A DNA stretch of 64,000 bases, from contig JBLDXI010000013.1 in NCBI GenBank assembly GCA_047495785.1, forward strand, positions 3,782,001 to 3,846,000. Reading direction: 5' to 3'. The notes beneath the pieces are model-generated. The model worked only from the letters and a program-made list of their open reading frames with translations. It was not told the origin of the DNA and ran no database searches. Within the stretch, counting starts at the first letter, position 1. Each line of letters starts with the position of its first letter. The DNA is from Lepidodermella squamata. Taxonomy: Eukaryota; Gastrotricha. Positions 11,589 to 23,034 of this stretch are shown one piece after another. The position numbers and the translations under genes are program-made.

Positions 11589-12544
11589 TTTTGTCTAAAA
11601 CGGCTGCTCAAAAGAAGAAAAGAGATAAACCGGTTATTTCTAGCCGAGCGACGTCTCTCTGTCTCGCGCTGCGGCGAAAAACAATAGCGCATCTCACCAC
11701 TTTGTTTAAGGTGGATAGATGATGAGTAGGCGTGTTGTTAGATAAGTAGGTTAAGGTTGTTCGCGAGCGCGCGCAAACTACAGAGGCCCACAAAAATTAT
11801 GTGCGTTTGTTTGTTTGTTTGTTGCTTCAAGAGCCAACTATTAAACACACACAGCTTTGTTTTCTGTCGCCGAATACCGCCATATACTACTATTTAGGTA
11901 CGTGTCGGTGTGAATCGCTGCTAATAGCCACTATTTAGCGCTATTTACCGTTGTTTTGTGTATTATAAATGTACCTGATGATGATGAAAAGTTGTGTTAT
12001 TTATTGCACAGATTCGAACAAATAACGCGTCTCACTGCGAATTTCGGCAACAGCAGCGGGAGAGCGCTGAAATATCTGGTTTGTTGCGGTGTACAGCGTC
12101 ACGTCAAATGACAGCAGCGGTGTACGTATAATTATTATTATATGTTGTAGTTGCAAAACTTTTTAAACTTTTCTCTCGCGCGCGCGGCACTCAACACGCG
12201 ACATTTTTCGCCGTGTTGTTGCGCGCGTTTTCGCGGCTTATCACGTTAGCGCATTTTCATCATCTATCCCACAGTCTGTAGCAATACGTCAAGTACACGA
12301 ATCCTCAGCTTGTGGTGATGAAAATCGCGGTTGTTCCGCGGAAAACAGCGCACATTATTTTTCCGCATCTCTCTGGTCTGGTCAAGCGGTGATTCGAAGC
12401 CGAGATTTGAACAACGACAAAACAACAACAACATAATAAAAAAATAACCACGGAAATACACAGTGCGAAAACAGCACGATATCTCTAATAATGTTTTTTT
12501 ACTTGATAATTGTATAGAGAAAATATTGTTACACGCACTGTATA
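11589..12544. other. Divergent intergenic region with simple repeats
   Basis: A bidirectional interval between the mosaic CAP gene (minus) and TMEM170 (plus). It contains a short (TTTG)n tract near 11806-11823 and a CG-rich patch near 12175-12230. It probably holds both promoters; no TATA assignment is secure. Confidence 0.4.
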
Positions 12545-15043
12545 ATGGCTGAAAATTTTCACAAGTTCGAAGACATTCTCAGCTTCCAGACTAACTGGAC
12601 GCGCACTGTTGGCGAGGTGTGGGGCCACATATTCACGTGGACCCTCATCACGTCGTTCATAGCGCACGCCATTGCAGCCGGTCTGGCGTTCTACCAACTG
12701 TCGCAGATCAAGTTTGGCAAAATTATTGCGGCGACTATATTTATCATGGGCATAATATCGCCATTGCTGTGCAGCTCCGTCACATGTAAGCGGAAAAATG
12801 GTTTTTTTGTGACAACAGAAATTCGCGAACCTCGAAAAAGGCTAAAAGAAGCGTGAAAAACTTGAAGAAAAAATCTGAAAAACTTGATTTTGAAATGAAA
12901 ATCAATTAAAACTGTAGAGTTGCTACTTGAGGAAGAGACATATAGTGTGTTCCCTGAGTAACGTAACCTTTAGAAATGCACGGAACAGTGATCAAAATGT
13001 CGAATTTGAGAAGCGATGGTTTATCGGTTCTACGACATTTTGCCAACGACAACTCAGCCAACATTTTATTTTATATTTTAGCTAAATGGAAAAAAAATTC
13101 AGCCAAAATTAATTAAGGTTGTGTGCGAAAAGAGCGAGCGAATTATGAGCAATGAGTAATGAGCAAAGCGAGATGAGAACAACGAGCTGGGAGCAGAGCG
13201 GCGAAAGAGCAATTATTAATGATAAATCAAGAAAAATAGTGGCATGCGATATCTTATTTTTCGCTTAAAACAGACAAATGGCAGTCGCACATCAGATGCC
13301 ACAATAAAAAACAATTTGATTCTTCGACTCGTATATCGCACCGTTTGCAGGTTGGGTAAACATAGGCATCCAGCCCAAACGTAGAGTCCGTTCGTATGAG
13401 TAACAGCAGTTCTCTGAAGCCGATTCCGCTGTTCTAGCTTGCCTGCAGTTTCTGGAGTTAGCTTCCATGACCTCGGTACACATGGGGATTGTCTCCTTAG
13501 CTGCCCTTGTCAGGGAGTCTAAAATCGCGTTGACATAATCATCCAAAGAGCTAACAGGGTCGCCCGGTTTTGGTTTCAGCGGTGTAGCAAGAGTCTCGAG
13601 ATAGAATTTCAGCCGAGCTTCAAATTGCTTCCAGCTCGCTTTGTAGTAATTCAGAAGAGGTAGGGCGTGGAGTATCGAGTGAGCTTGAAAATTTTGCTTC
13701 TAGCCGAGTGCGGCAGTGATCGCTACCGAATTTAACTTCGACCGTCGGTGCGTCTAAGACCATCGGAAGAGCGGCTTGGTTTGCAAGCCAAATGTCGATT
13801 TGACGACCACGGCATGCATGGGACAAATGTGTTGGCTCGCCCGAACTGATTAGAGTGTGACCCTCGCCAGCTATCCATTCGACTAATCGAGTGTCTGAAG
13901 GATTTTCCCGGTCGTCCGGGGCCGAAAGCTGAGGGTGCCAGCAATTCAAGTCGCCTGCGAAGAGACAGGGCTCATTTGCGTCCGTGACTCCACCCAGAAT
14001 TGACAAACTTCGTCGTCACCGCCATCGCCGGGTATATCTCCAGTCTCGTAGTTCGGGCCGAGCCTCTGAAAGGCCGAAGCGATCGGTTGTAATTATTCTA
14101 AATCGAATCAACGATTCAGCGCGGCTTGTAGTACTAGGTTGAACAGCTCATTGTCTAGCCTTAATAATCGGCGTTAGGATTTCGCAAGGCAATTGTTGCA
14201 GGCGATAAAGAAAGGACTCAGGTCGCTAATCGATGAATCGCACCCTTGTTATGAACGACTGGAGTGGAGGGGCAAATGATACCCCCAGAGTTTGCCTCGA
14301 ACCATGGTGGAATCTAGTATGAAATTAAATCAGAATTTCATCTCGCGTTGAAAACAATCAATGGTTTTTACCCTTCAAGACTGCCGTCTGAGCGCGGCAA
14401 GCCATTTCGAGTTCTATCAAACTGCGACCATTCAATTGGCGGGTAGCGAGGCTGGTGATGATCACCCAAGTCATCGGTGTAGCCAATGTATGTTTTTCTA
14501 AAGCAGAAGAAGAGCTCTTTCAAAGAGCGGCTGGGTGAGGCGCACGATTTGGACAAAAAGCGTGCCAGCAACCCCGGGAGGGAATGCACCTAGTCGCTTC
14601 AACGATATTAAAAGTGTTTGGCTGAGTTGTCGTTGGCTGAAATGTCGCATTACGGGTATCCCATGGTCATCAGAAAGTAAATTAGCTACGAAACTTGACA
14701 ATATGAATACAAAATTCGAAGAAATTCAATCCAAACGGCAAAAACACCGATAAATACTAAACCAATGACAATCGGGTATTTCCGGGTTTTATTCAAAAAT
14801 TCTCTCTGAAATTTCAATATCTGAAAAATATATGAATTGTAGGTAAAATTTGCCATTTTTGGGGCACCCCTGAATTACTTTCGAATTAATTTAATTTAAT
14901 TTTTTTCAGGTGCTGTAATAGCCGCTGTAATATCTGCTGCTGGATTGTTGCCGTTTTCGCCGTTTTTGACTCTGCTCATCGGCACTTTTCTCACTACGGC
15001 TCTAATAATTATAGCGACGACTCGGCTGCCAGCAACTTTATGA
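12545..15043 (+). CDS. TMEM170: Transmembrane protein 170 (TMEM170A/B family)
   Basis: Two exons, 12545-12785 and 14910-15043, in phase (T|GT), giving 124 residues. Three hydrophobic spans are visible. The first follows VGEVWGHIFTWTLITSF, matching the family pattern MWYGVFLWALVSS. The second is in IIAATIFIMGIISPLL (family: MSVSILLMGIVGP), and the third is in exon 2 (FLTLLIGTFLTTALIII). TMEM170A is an ER and nuclear-envelope protein that promotes ER sheet and nuclear pore formation in vertebrates. The 2124-nt intron is unusually long for this window and carries non-LTR retrotransposon debris in antisense. Confidence 0.85.
13292..14006 (-). mobile_element. Degenerate LINE (non-LTR retrotransposon) fragment in the TMEM170 intron
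   Basis: On the minus strand the frame at 14006-13620 encodes part of an endonuclease/exonuclease/phosphatase domain: FAGDLNCWHP, then RQIDIWLANQ, then FGSDHC, the order seen in LINE apurinic endonucleases. Further along the same strand (13546-13292) is a frame resembling the linker between endonuclease and reverse transcriptase. No full reverse transcriptase, 3' tail or target-site duplication was recognised, so this is a broken copy. Adjacent sequence to about 14600 may belong to it. Confidence 0.7.
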
Positions 15044-15371
15044 TAGTTATAAACGGTGATTTTTTGTTACTAATCAGTATTTAATTCTTCCATGTTTTGT
15101 TCGCTTTTTTAACATTATGTCAACTGAATAAAAATCAAATTTTGCGAAAAATAATTTTTTTTTATTTCAAGAGGGAAAATCTCAGCGCTATATAAAAATA
15201 ACAATCACGTTATGGTAATGATGTTCATCATGGAATGCAAGTGAGAAGAAAGAAGTTCAACTACAGGCGCAAAATATTCTAGATTTTGTCCGATATATAA
15301 AAAATATGTCTTGGTGATCATCCATGAGAAAGAACGTTTGTAACAGCATGTTTCCATTAATAATCGCCGTG
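15044..15371. other. Convergent 3' region
   Basis: Holds the TMEM170 3'UTR, with AATAAA-like sequence near 15126, and the probable 3'UTR of the IQ-motif gene. No gene seen. Confidence 0.4.
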
Positions 15372-17186
15372 TCAAGGCTTGCTTAGTCGCGAGTTGTTAG
15401 GCCGCAGGCTGCTCCGCGGTCTCGTCGGACTTCGGGCTCGAGATGGCGATTTCGGCCGGCCGCTGCTTGGCCGAATAACCACAGCTGATTGGGGACGCCA
15501 ATTCAACTGACTCTTCGTCACCCGGAAGTTGAAATCGTTCGAATCGTTGGCTGTGTTCATGAAAATAATGAAAAGCTCAATAAATTCAAAAAAATATTTC
15601 TGGTACTACATTTGGGGTTCCAGCCTCTAGATTACTATGGGTTTCGAGTCATCCCTAGAATCTAAATTTTTGTTATAATAAAAAATTTGCTCACCTGTCT
15701 CGGAATAAGCAGGCGGTAGATTTGTCCCATCCATTTGATTGTCCGGAATCGCCTTATTATCGATTTCTTGCTGAGTAATAAATGTAGTCGATTTTTGAGC
15801 ATCGTAGTCTTCAACCTGAACCGCAGGAATCTCCTCTTTCGGTAGCTCAACTTTCACAACTTGGGGTGGTTTCGGAGCCGGGGGTGTCCCAGGCGGTGGT
15901 CGGAGAGCCCAGTACAAATCTATGAAGTCTACGACATGCAGCGGCTTCGATTTGTACCTATACCGCATGCCGAAGCGTTCCTGAAGCGTATTTTCCACCT
16001 GTGTCAGCGTAATATTGAACCCTAAAGCTTTAAAAGCCGCGGGTATTTCGACTTGGTCCACTGTTCCGCCGATGGCTCGTCGCCTGAACTCGGTCGCAAC
16101 TGCTAGCTTTGTGTCGAGATATCCGATGAATGACTCCAGCGTGAAACTAATCGAAGGCCTAGAAATTCGTCTTGGGTATTTTTCATTTTTCTGAGCAACT
16201 TCAAGCCGGTGTATAACTATTCGCTCCATGATTCGCCGATACAATTTTGCTTCGTTCGGCCAATGAACAGGTTGAGATTCACTTTCCTTACTAATCATTC
16301 CTTTCAAAATACCGGCGATTTGAGTCATAAGTGATTTGATTCGAGCGACTTGGCGCCGAACGTGGAAGCCTCGATAGACGCGTTGGATTAAGGTGGCTGC
16401 TTTTCTCCGCTTATCGGCTATTTCAAACACTGAATCCGGGTTATCGGCCAAACCAGCGCGGAAAATTGGCACTGAGGGTCCAACGCTTTCAAGCCTCTTC
16501 GCCAACTTTTCGGGCCGTTTTTCGTTTTCGGCTTCAACGGCGTTCATTCTTTCGAGCTCTTTTTGTAGCGTTCGCGAAAATTCCATAGCCGAGTCGACTT
16601 GACCAACCAGTGCGAGAATATCTGAGCCATAGGATCCCAAACCTGGCGAAGGAGCTGAAAAAATTAAGAAACGTAAAATAGGAATTTCTTTAATATTTCC
16701 AACTAACCACTGCGCCTGCCATTTCGCGACTCAGATCGGGCATAATCTGAATAAATGTCAAAATTATCGTTTTCTTCTGATAGCTCATCGTCATTTTTCT
16801 TCGTGGCCGATGCGCAGAATGAAAAGAAGGTCGGCGTTGTTGGTGGACCCATAGGACCTCGTTGGGATGAGGCGCTCATTTGCCGCAACATTTTGAAGTG
16901 ATCTCGCATTGAGTACCGGTATCCAGATGGTTTCCCCCGGCTTCGGAGAAGAAATTTGACTCGCAAAACATCTTTCAAATCGTCTGTTTCAAGGAAAACA
17001 GTGAAATTAAAATTAATTTTGAATTCTGAAATTTTTCGAAATTGTCATATTAAAACTAAATATTATTTTAAACATTTCAATTGAGGCTCTGAAGCGTCTT
17101 GGCACAGCATAAGCTATTTCGAAGTTTTCTTTGTTGGCCACTCGGGCATTTGAAGAATTTAGGTACGATGTTGGCTTACTGTAAAG
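15372..17186 (-). CDS. IQ-motif protein of unknown function (5' end unresolved)
   Basis: Four exons on the minus strand are in phase: 17186-17057, 16983-16708, 16654-15695 and 15550-15372, about 514 residues without a start Met. Exon 2 is basic (RVKFLLRSRGKPSGYRYSMR). Exon 3 has a clear IQ motif (ATLIQRVYRGFHVRRQVARI), expected to bind calmodulin or a myosin-type light chain. It then has a helical stretch that could be a degenerate EF-hand-like or family-specific domain, and a Pro-rich segment (RPPPGTPPAPKPPQ). Exon 4 is a Ser/Arg/Pro-rich tail. The first exon must lie upstream. One weak option is to splice the hydrophobic frame at 17486-17343 through a GTACT donor onto 17186, which would add a membrane segment. 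I do not recognise the family. Confidence 0.6.
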
Positions 17187-17201
17187 CTGATGTCGGAAAA
17201 A

Positions 17202-17486
17202 TTAATAATTTTTTAAGTCCATATCGAGAAACGCATTGCTGGAAAATGCGTAAGGTCCATTTTTCGTTTGCCACCAGTCATGCATGTCTTGTAATCTAGA
17301 AATAATTTTTTTCTTGGCAAAAACACCTAGTGCGTAAACAATTATCAATAATAGTACCAGGTACGTGTAGTAGTAGTATCGCGCAAAAAACGTAGCAATG
17401 AATAGAATGCAGAAAACTACGACACTACAAAAAATAACCCTGACGCCAAGCAGGAGCATTTTTTGTCCAGGAGCGGAGCAAAACAC
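17202..17486 (-). CDS. Possible small two-span membrane protein or first exon of the IQ gene
   Basis: A 94-codon frame with two adjacent hydrophobic segments (VIFCSVVVFCILFIATFF and YLVLLLIIVYALGVF) followed by a basic patch (KKKII). It lies between the P450 promoter and the IQ-motif gene. It could be a free-standing micro-membrane protein or part of the 5' end of the IQ gene. No family recognised, and the frame could be fortuitous. Confidence 0.3.
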   Translation of the reverse strand: MFCSAPGQKMLLLGVRVIFCSVVVFCILFIATFFARYYYYTYLVLLLIIVYALGVFAKKKIISRLQDMHDWWQTKNGPYAFSSNAFLDMDLKNY

Positions 17487-17496
17487 ACTTTTGGTG

Positions 17497-17504
17497 TATA
17501 AAAA
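17497..17504 (+). promoter_or_regulatory. TATA box of the P450 gene
   Basis: TATAAAAA lies 76 nt upstream of the P450 ATG, within a GTGTATAAAAAGGC context. Spacing fits a start site near 17530 and a short 5'UTR. Confidence 0.6.
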
Positions 17505-17572
17505 GGCAGGGTGTTTGAAAGAAAAACCAGTATACTTTTACACACATCAGATTTTCTACAGTAATCATAAAA

Positions 17573-19226
17573 ATGTGGTTCTTGGCTATAATACCCGCCG
17601 CAATTTTTCTCTATGGCTCCTATCGTTATCTCCTCGACAAGAGATTCAAGCTGCCTCCAGGGCCGATGCCTGTACCCTTCCTCGGTACCGCCCTACATTT
17701 CCCAAACGCGACCGATGCGAAGGCGAAAAAAATGTGGGAGTTTCTCCGCGATCTAGGCAATCAGTACGGCCCTATCGCTACGCTCTACTTGGGCCAGTTC
17801 CGCACGATCGTCCTCAACGATGTCGAGCTTATTCGCGAAGCCATGGTGAATCAGTCCAAGGTTTTTAGCTCTAGGCCGACGGAATATTTTCCATCACTGG
17901 GACCGGTTCGCAACGGCGTCCTGTCAACAAGCAATGACCAGTGGCGAAGGCACCGTCGTTTCGGCCTGAAAGCTATGCGAGATTTTGGTAATAAATAACT
18001 CAAAAGACAAATTTCATTGCTATAACAATATTTCCTTAAAATAGGAATGGGAAAGGATGCCATGGTGACGAAAATTTTGTTTGAAGTCGAACAGCTCCTT
18101 GATGAGATGTCGAAGCATGTCAACAAGCCGTTTGACCCCCGAGAGCTTATCGCCAATGCCATTTCAAATGTTGTCTGTGAATTTGTTTTCGGAAGAAGGT
18201 TAGAAAACATTTCATCAGCTCCGCAGCAGCTTATTAATTGTCCTTTCTTTCTACCAATTTTTAGGTTTGAGTATGGTGACCCGATGTTCCAGAAGCTGTT
18301 ACACAACATAGCTGAACTCGTGAAAAATCTGAATGGTGAACGGGTCACATATTTTGCGTTTCCAATCCTCGAAAATTTTGCTCAACCTCGCGAAGTAAGT
18401 TATTCTTGATTTTCAAGTTACACGGTTAATATTAATTATACACCTACAGACTATAGTTCACTTGGAAATTGTCGGATATGTTGAAAAGATGTTGATCGAA
18501 GCGATTGATGATCATAAAAGAGATTACGACGAAGAAAATATTCGCGATTTCCCCGATTTGTTCATCCAAATGGAGCGTGATCCCAACGGTGATAAAATGT
18601 CTATTCGTGACTTCACATTCGTCATGGTCGACATGTTCATCGCTGGTACCGAAACAACGGCAACGGCGCTCAGCTGGACCCTTCTTCACCTGGCGACAAA
18701 CCCGGATATCCAACAGAAATGCCACGATTGCATTGACGCGCTTTACGACACAGATCGACAGCCTAGCCTGGCTGATCGGCCTAAGTTGATCTACCTGGAT
18801 GCCATCATGAACGAAATACTCCGTAAAGTTACAGTCGCCCCTGTTGCGATCTTTCATTCGAACCTCGATAACCACGCACAAATTGCCGGATACGACGTGC
18901 CACCGAATACAACAGTCATCTACAATATCTCCGCAGTCCACCATGACGCTAAATACTGGAAAAATCCTGACGTATTTCAGCCGGAACGCTGGATAGATGA
19001 AAGCAACGGCAAGCTGCTGAGCCATTCGTCGCACTACATGCCCTTTGGCATTGGACCCCGCATCTGCTTGGGCGAATCATTGGCACGAGTCGAGTATTTC
19101 CTGTTCTTGACATCCATTTTGCGCAAATTTTCGTTCCGATTGTCGAAGCCGGTGAATTTCGACGAATATTTGTCCGGGATAATTAACCTGTCGCCGTCGT
19201 ATGAAATTTTAATTCAGTCGCGTTGA
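17573..19226 (+). CDS. Microsomal cytochrome P450 (CYP2-clan-like)
   Basis: Four exons, 17573-17987, 18045-18198, 18265-18394 and 18450-19226, in phase and giving 491 residues, the normal P450 length. An N-terminal anchor (MWFLAIIPAAIFLYGSY) is followed by the proline hinge KLPPGPMPVPFLG. The C-helix is DQWRRHRRFGLKAM, and the I-helix is FIAGTETTATALSW, with the oxygen-activating AGxxT. The K-helix ExxR is EILRK, the PERF motif is FQPERWID, and the heme loop is PFGIGPRICLGE with the thiolate Cys. It is predicted to be an ER-bound monooxygenase for small hydrophobic substrates (xenobiotic, steroid or fatty acid). The second intron is 66 nt with no in-frame stop, so retention would insert 22 residues. 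An AATAAA lies at 19326-19331. Confidence 0.93.
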
Positions 19227-19527
19227 GCCAACTAACTACTTATTTTTTTAACTAAAAACTACACAACCTCATATACTTTTTTAATTATGGTGTATGCCAT
19301 AGCTTTAAAGAGCTGCTGATAATCCAATAAAACATTAAACTTGAAATTGTTGGGTTATACTGGTTTAGAATTAATAGGAATCCTTTACGGTGTAAAGCGC
19401 GGATTTTGATCCTTGAAAATACCCTCTAGCATTTTCACGGACAAAGATATGGACTTCATAACATTCGGTTTTGGAATTACACCTTTGTTAGAGATGTAGA
19501 AACGCATGCTAATTCGCAATTTCATTA

Positions 19528-20874
19528 TCAATTATTCCACATTTTGGAACTTCGCTGGGGACGGAATCTACTTAAATTCTCGCTTTCGCCATTGTTCAAG
19601 TTAGGTATATACGCGAAATTACGACAAGTAAAATTAAAACCAAATTTTGATGATAACTTACGTTCGGGATTAGTGGTTTCTTGCTCGGTTTTGAATCCAG
19701 CCGACTCACGTGAGGCCTGATGAAACTGAACCCTCTGTTTATGCATGCGAGCCGCCGTTGACGAAGAGTGTTGCGGCGGTCGCGACAAAATCGGTGGCGC
19801 CGATCCCACCCTCATCTTTGCCGGTGACTGCAAATAATTTCTAGGCTCCTGATAATACGTCTGTTCGTGCTGCGGCGGTGGTGGTGGTGGCAGTGGGGTG
19901 CTGCGAACGTTGATAACTTCCTCACTACCAGGTCCGAACGGCATTGCGGGTGGCTGACTGGCAACGGACGATTCTTCGTCATTGCCACGCCCCTTCGACC
20001 TGGCACTATGCGGTACGATTAACAAAGAACCAGCTCGGCGCATATCGACTGCTGCCATTGATTGGCGAGGAGTTGAAGGCGGGGCGTTTGATGAGGCCAT
20101 CATCGGCGGCACTGCCACTATCGTAGAGTTCGGCTCAATAGGAATGACTGGCTGGCGAAAGCCGCGACTTGGAGTTGCGGCTATCCTTTCACGGCGTTGC
20201 TCCAGGTCGGACGCAACTCGATCGACTAATGACGGGTCAATGGCTGATCTGCAGCGAGGGATGACGTCATCGCCTCGTTCACTATCAGCCTGTTCTGCCT
20301 CGCTTTGTTCGATTACGAGTTGCCGAATTCCGCCTAACAACGACGCTTCAGGTTTCTCGCCGCCGCTGTGAGCCGTGTAGCGATGTGCGAATGGCAATCC
20401 CCTGCGATTTGCGAATTCTAACTGAGCAAGAACATCCTCATCGGGAAAAACGCGCTTCATCACCGTATCCAGATAAGCCATGGAAGAAGTTGCGGCTATG
20501 AAAACAAATGACCCGATATTTCCAAGATTTTGACCTAGAAAATTTCTTACACATCGGGCGATGTCTAGACAACGGAATAGTCATAGGCGCCGGTGAAACA
20601 CTAGGTTTCAGGCTTGATGGCACTGTAATGATATCCCTCGGGGCAGTTTTAGACCTGATCATTGTTTGGTTTTGCTGCTGCTCGAAAAGCGGCTTAGGTT
20701 TAGCTGGCTGCACGTCGTTAGATTTGATTATATCGGCTGAAATAGCTGTTTGCTTTTGCAAGTTAGCGGGAAAAATGTACTTTGAGTCCAGCAAGCTATT
20801 GAATAAGCCTGGAAGTTGATTAGCAAACCATAGCTGAATTTGCTGGAGTTTAGAGCGGCTGCGTTCACGCGTTC
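19528..20874 (-). CDS. Pro/Ser-rich low-complexity protein, unknown function (5' end uncertain)
   Basis: Minus strand. The exon from about 20874 (acceptor TTGCAG) to about 20545 encodes a Gln/Ser/Pro-rich region starting TRERSRSKLQQIQLWFANQL. It splices (phase T|CC) to about 20497-19528, which starts SATSSMAYLDTVMKRVFPD. This exon holds a conserved-looking helical segment (DEDVLAQLEFANRRGLPF) and then disordered sequence with a poly-Pro run and many basic/Ser stretches. The 3' end may instead splice at 19661 (donor GTAAGT). Upstream on the same strand, 21150-20977 encodes a 58-codon basic frame (starting MRFELKAQKIHKRKA) that could be the first exon, but I found no donor in matching phase. 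A scaffold or cytoskeletal role is possible; no family recognised. Confidence 0.5.
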
Positions 20875-21161
20875 TGCAATTAAATAAATATATATAAGCG
20901 GAAAGGAAAATAAACTCGAACCGATACGCTATAGATCACACACTGCACGTCACGCAGCCAAGGAGACAAATTAACTAAAGAATTCCAAGCTTTACTATTG
21001 TGCAATTCACCGGCGCAAGTTCGCTCGTATCAGAATCGACCTTGCCGCTGTGTTGGTCAATAACGAAGCGGAAGTTTTTAAACCATCGCATAAGCTTGGG
21101 GGTGCGTGCTTTGCGCTTATGGATTTTTTGGGCTTTTAGCTCAAAGCGCATGGGTTTTTCT

Positions 21162-21599
21162 GTAAATAATTAATGAGTCTGGCGCCTGAATGGGTGTGAC
21201 TTGAACTGAATGAAATCTAATCACCCAGTATCATTATTTCCCATCATTATGTTACAACTGTCAATAATCACCAACAATGTTTTCCTGGACTAAAAGTAGA
21301 CAATCCGATTGCCCTATTTTTCTTCGATATTTCTTCAGCTTTGCAATTACCACAGGTGCAACTTGCTAACATCAATTCCGCAGGCAGCAGGCAACAGATA
21401 AATGCTAAGGTTTGCAGTGGTTGTTAACAGGGGTAGGTATGCAAAAGAACGGTTCGTCAAGAAAACAATGCTGTTGTTGTTAAAATATCATTTTTATTTT
21501 TGAGCAAGTGTAAATTTAAAAAGCATCGTTAATAGCACTAAAATCACATCATACCATACAAAACGGTTAAAGGGTCTAATATTAGTATGACTATAAACT
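21162..21599. other. Intergenic, no feature recognised
   Basis: AT-rich interval upstream of the Pro/Ser-rich gene. It could contain that gene's promoter. No open frame of note. Confidence 0.4.
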
Positions 21600-21995
21600 T
21601 CATAACATGGTGATCATTTCCACAAACCGGCTGACTTCCACAAGCATGTGCGATAGTAGAACGTAAACCGATGTCAATGACGCCTCCACCTTAGGCTCAT
21701 CGTTCGAAAAATAGCGCCTTAATTCAGAGTTTAATCGCATTTTTAAAAGGAAAATCAGCAGCTCCTACTTCAGTGAAGGCCGCGGAACGCCGGCTTTAGA
21801 TGCGTCGCAGTGATCCTTCATCAGCTCGAAAAGTTTGCGAAATCCGATATCTGAAGACAGCTGAATGAACAACGAATGAACAACGAATAATTAATCGGTA
21901 TATGGTTATCAGATCATGCTGCTTACCGGAGAATGCTTCAGCTTCGATAAATTCTCCTTTAGAAGGACCAGATTTTTGTAATCTTCGGCGTTCAT
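21600..21995 (-). CDS. Small 92-residue helical protein, unrecognised
   Basis: Minus-strand exons 21995-21927, 21860-21769 and 21717-21600 fit together in phase. The protein begins MNAEDYKNLVLLKEN, continues SDIGFRKLFELMKDH, and ends with a hydrophobic helix (SVYVLLSHMLVEVSRF). The first intron has a good GTAAGC donor and a CATTCAG acceptor. The second is only 51 nt with a weak AATTAAG acceptor; without it the product stops after 54 codons. The composition looks like a compact alpha-helical protein. I do not recognise the family with confidence. Confidence 0.45.
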
Positions 21996-23034
21996 TTTGG
22001 AAGAAGTAAACGCCTAATCAAATTTAGACAAGAAATGATTCATTCATTCGTAGCTACGTGGCGGCGACATCGCAACGCAAAGCCTATAACTTTTAAAATT
22101 GAAGTGTACTCACAAATAGGCAATGATAAATTAACAGCTGTTAAAAAGCTTCCAAATACCAATCTGAAGAAAAGTGTATTTCGACGGCTGTATTTTAAGT
22201 TTTCAAATCTCGATCAGCGATGCTAAATCTAACGGAACCTTCTAAATGTTAGTACCTGTCACTCAGTGGGCATAGTGGTTAACTGCTCACTACGCCACGT
22301 CGACGATATAGCAGAGTTTACATGTAATTAGCTAGCAAGATTGACCTATTAAGCTAAAATTCCAGCGGTAAATAAAGTAGCTATCTATTCCGGCTATGCT
22401 TTACTAAATGATAGGTTGATCTGCAAGAGACCTACTAAGCCCATTTGCTCCAAACTGTTAGTTCTGCGTTCTGCAACGTTCAACCGGGATTCGAGACAGC
22501 CTGGGTCGTGAAATCCCCAATTAGCTCACTTTGAAACTAAAACATCATCATCATTTTATTGAAAAACATGGTAACAGTTCCTGAATTTTGAACGGGTGTA
22601 ATTATCGTGCAAGGCTTCTTTCGACTACAAGATGAAATTTAAAAAGCACACGTATCTCTGACAATTTTCCAGCAATTACTACTGCTAACTGCGCCTCCTT
22701 AATTTGGCACATGATAGGATCCCTTAGGGCAGCCCTAGCAACTGCGTGCAACTGCTAGGCACGCTACTTCGACAGCTAATTTCATTTACTCATTTATATG
22801 TTTTATATAGCTTTTTCTACTATTTAAGCAATAATTGCAAAATTAAACCCGCGAAAAAATCAGCGATGAATCGTTTTGAGGGCGGAACCTCAGGTTTTTT
22901 CACCTTTGGGCTTTCTACGTTCTACGCAGCTTGATTCTCGACTCAGTCCTTTCTCGGATTCGTGCATAGAAGCGCCGATAAGTTTTTGCTCAATTTTAAG
23001 CAATTCGTTTTTCTTGTTAGAAGCTATTTTTGAC
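21996..23034. other. Intergenic with tRNA-like internal-promoter motifs
   Basis: No credible protein gene. 22265-22290 resembles a pol III A box (GGGCATAGTGGTTAAC) and 22484-22500 resembles a B box (GGGATTCGAGACAGCC). A short CAT-repeat tail follows at about 22551-22563. The box spacing is too large for a tRNA, so at most this is an old tRNA-derived SINE. The 3' end holds the RFC4 promoter/5'UTR. Confidence 0.35.

Noticed and set aside
22876-23034. N-terminal extension of RFC4 to the ATG at 22876
   Set aside because: The extra 53 codons have no family counterpart, and RFC4 homology starts at 23035.
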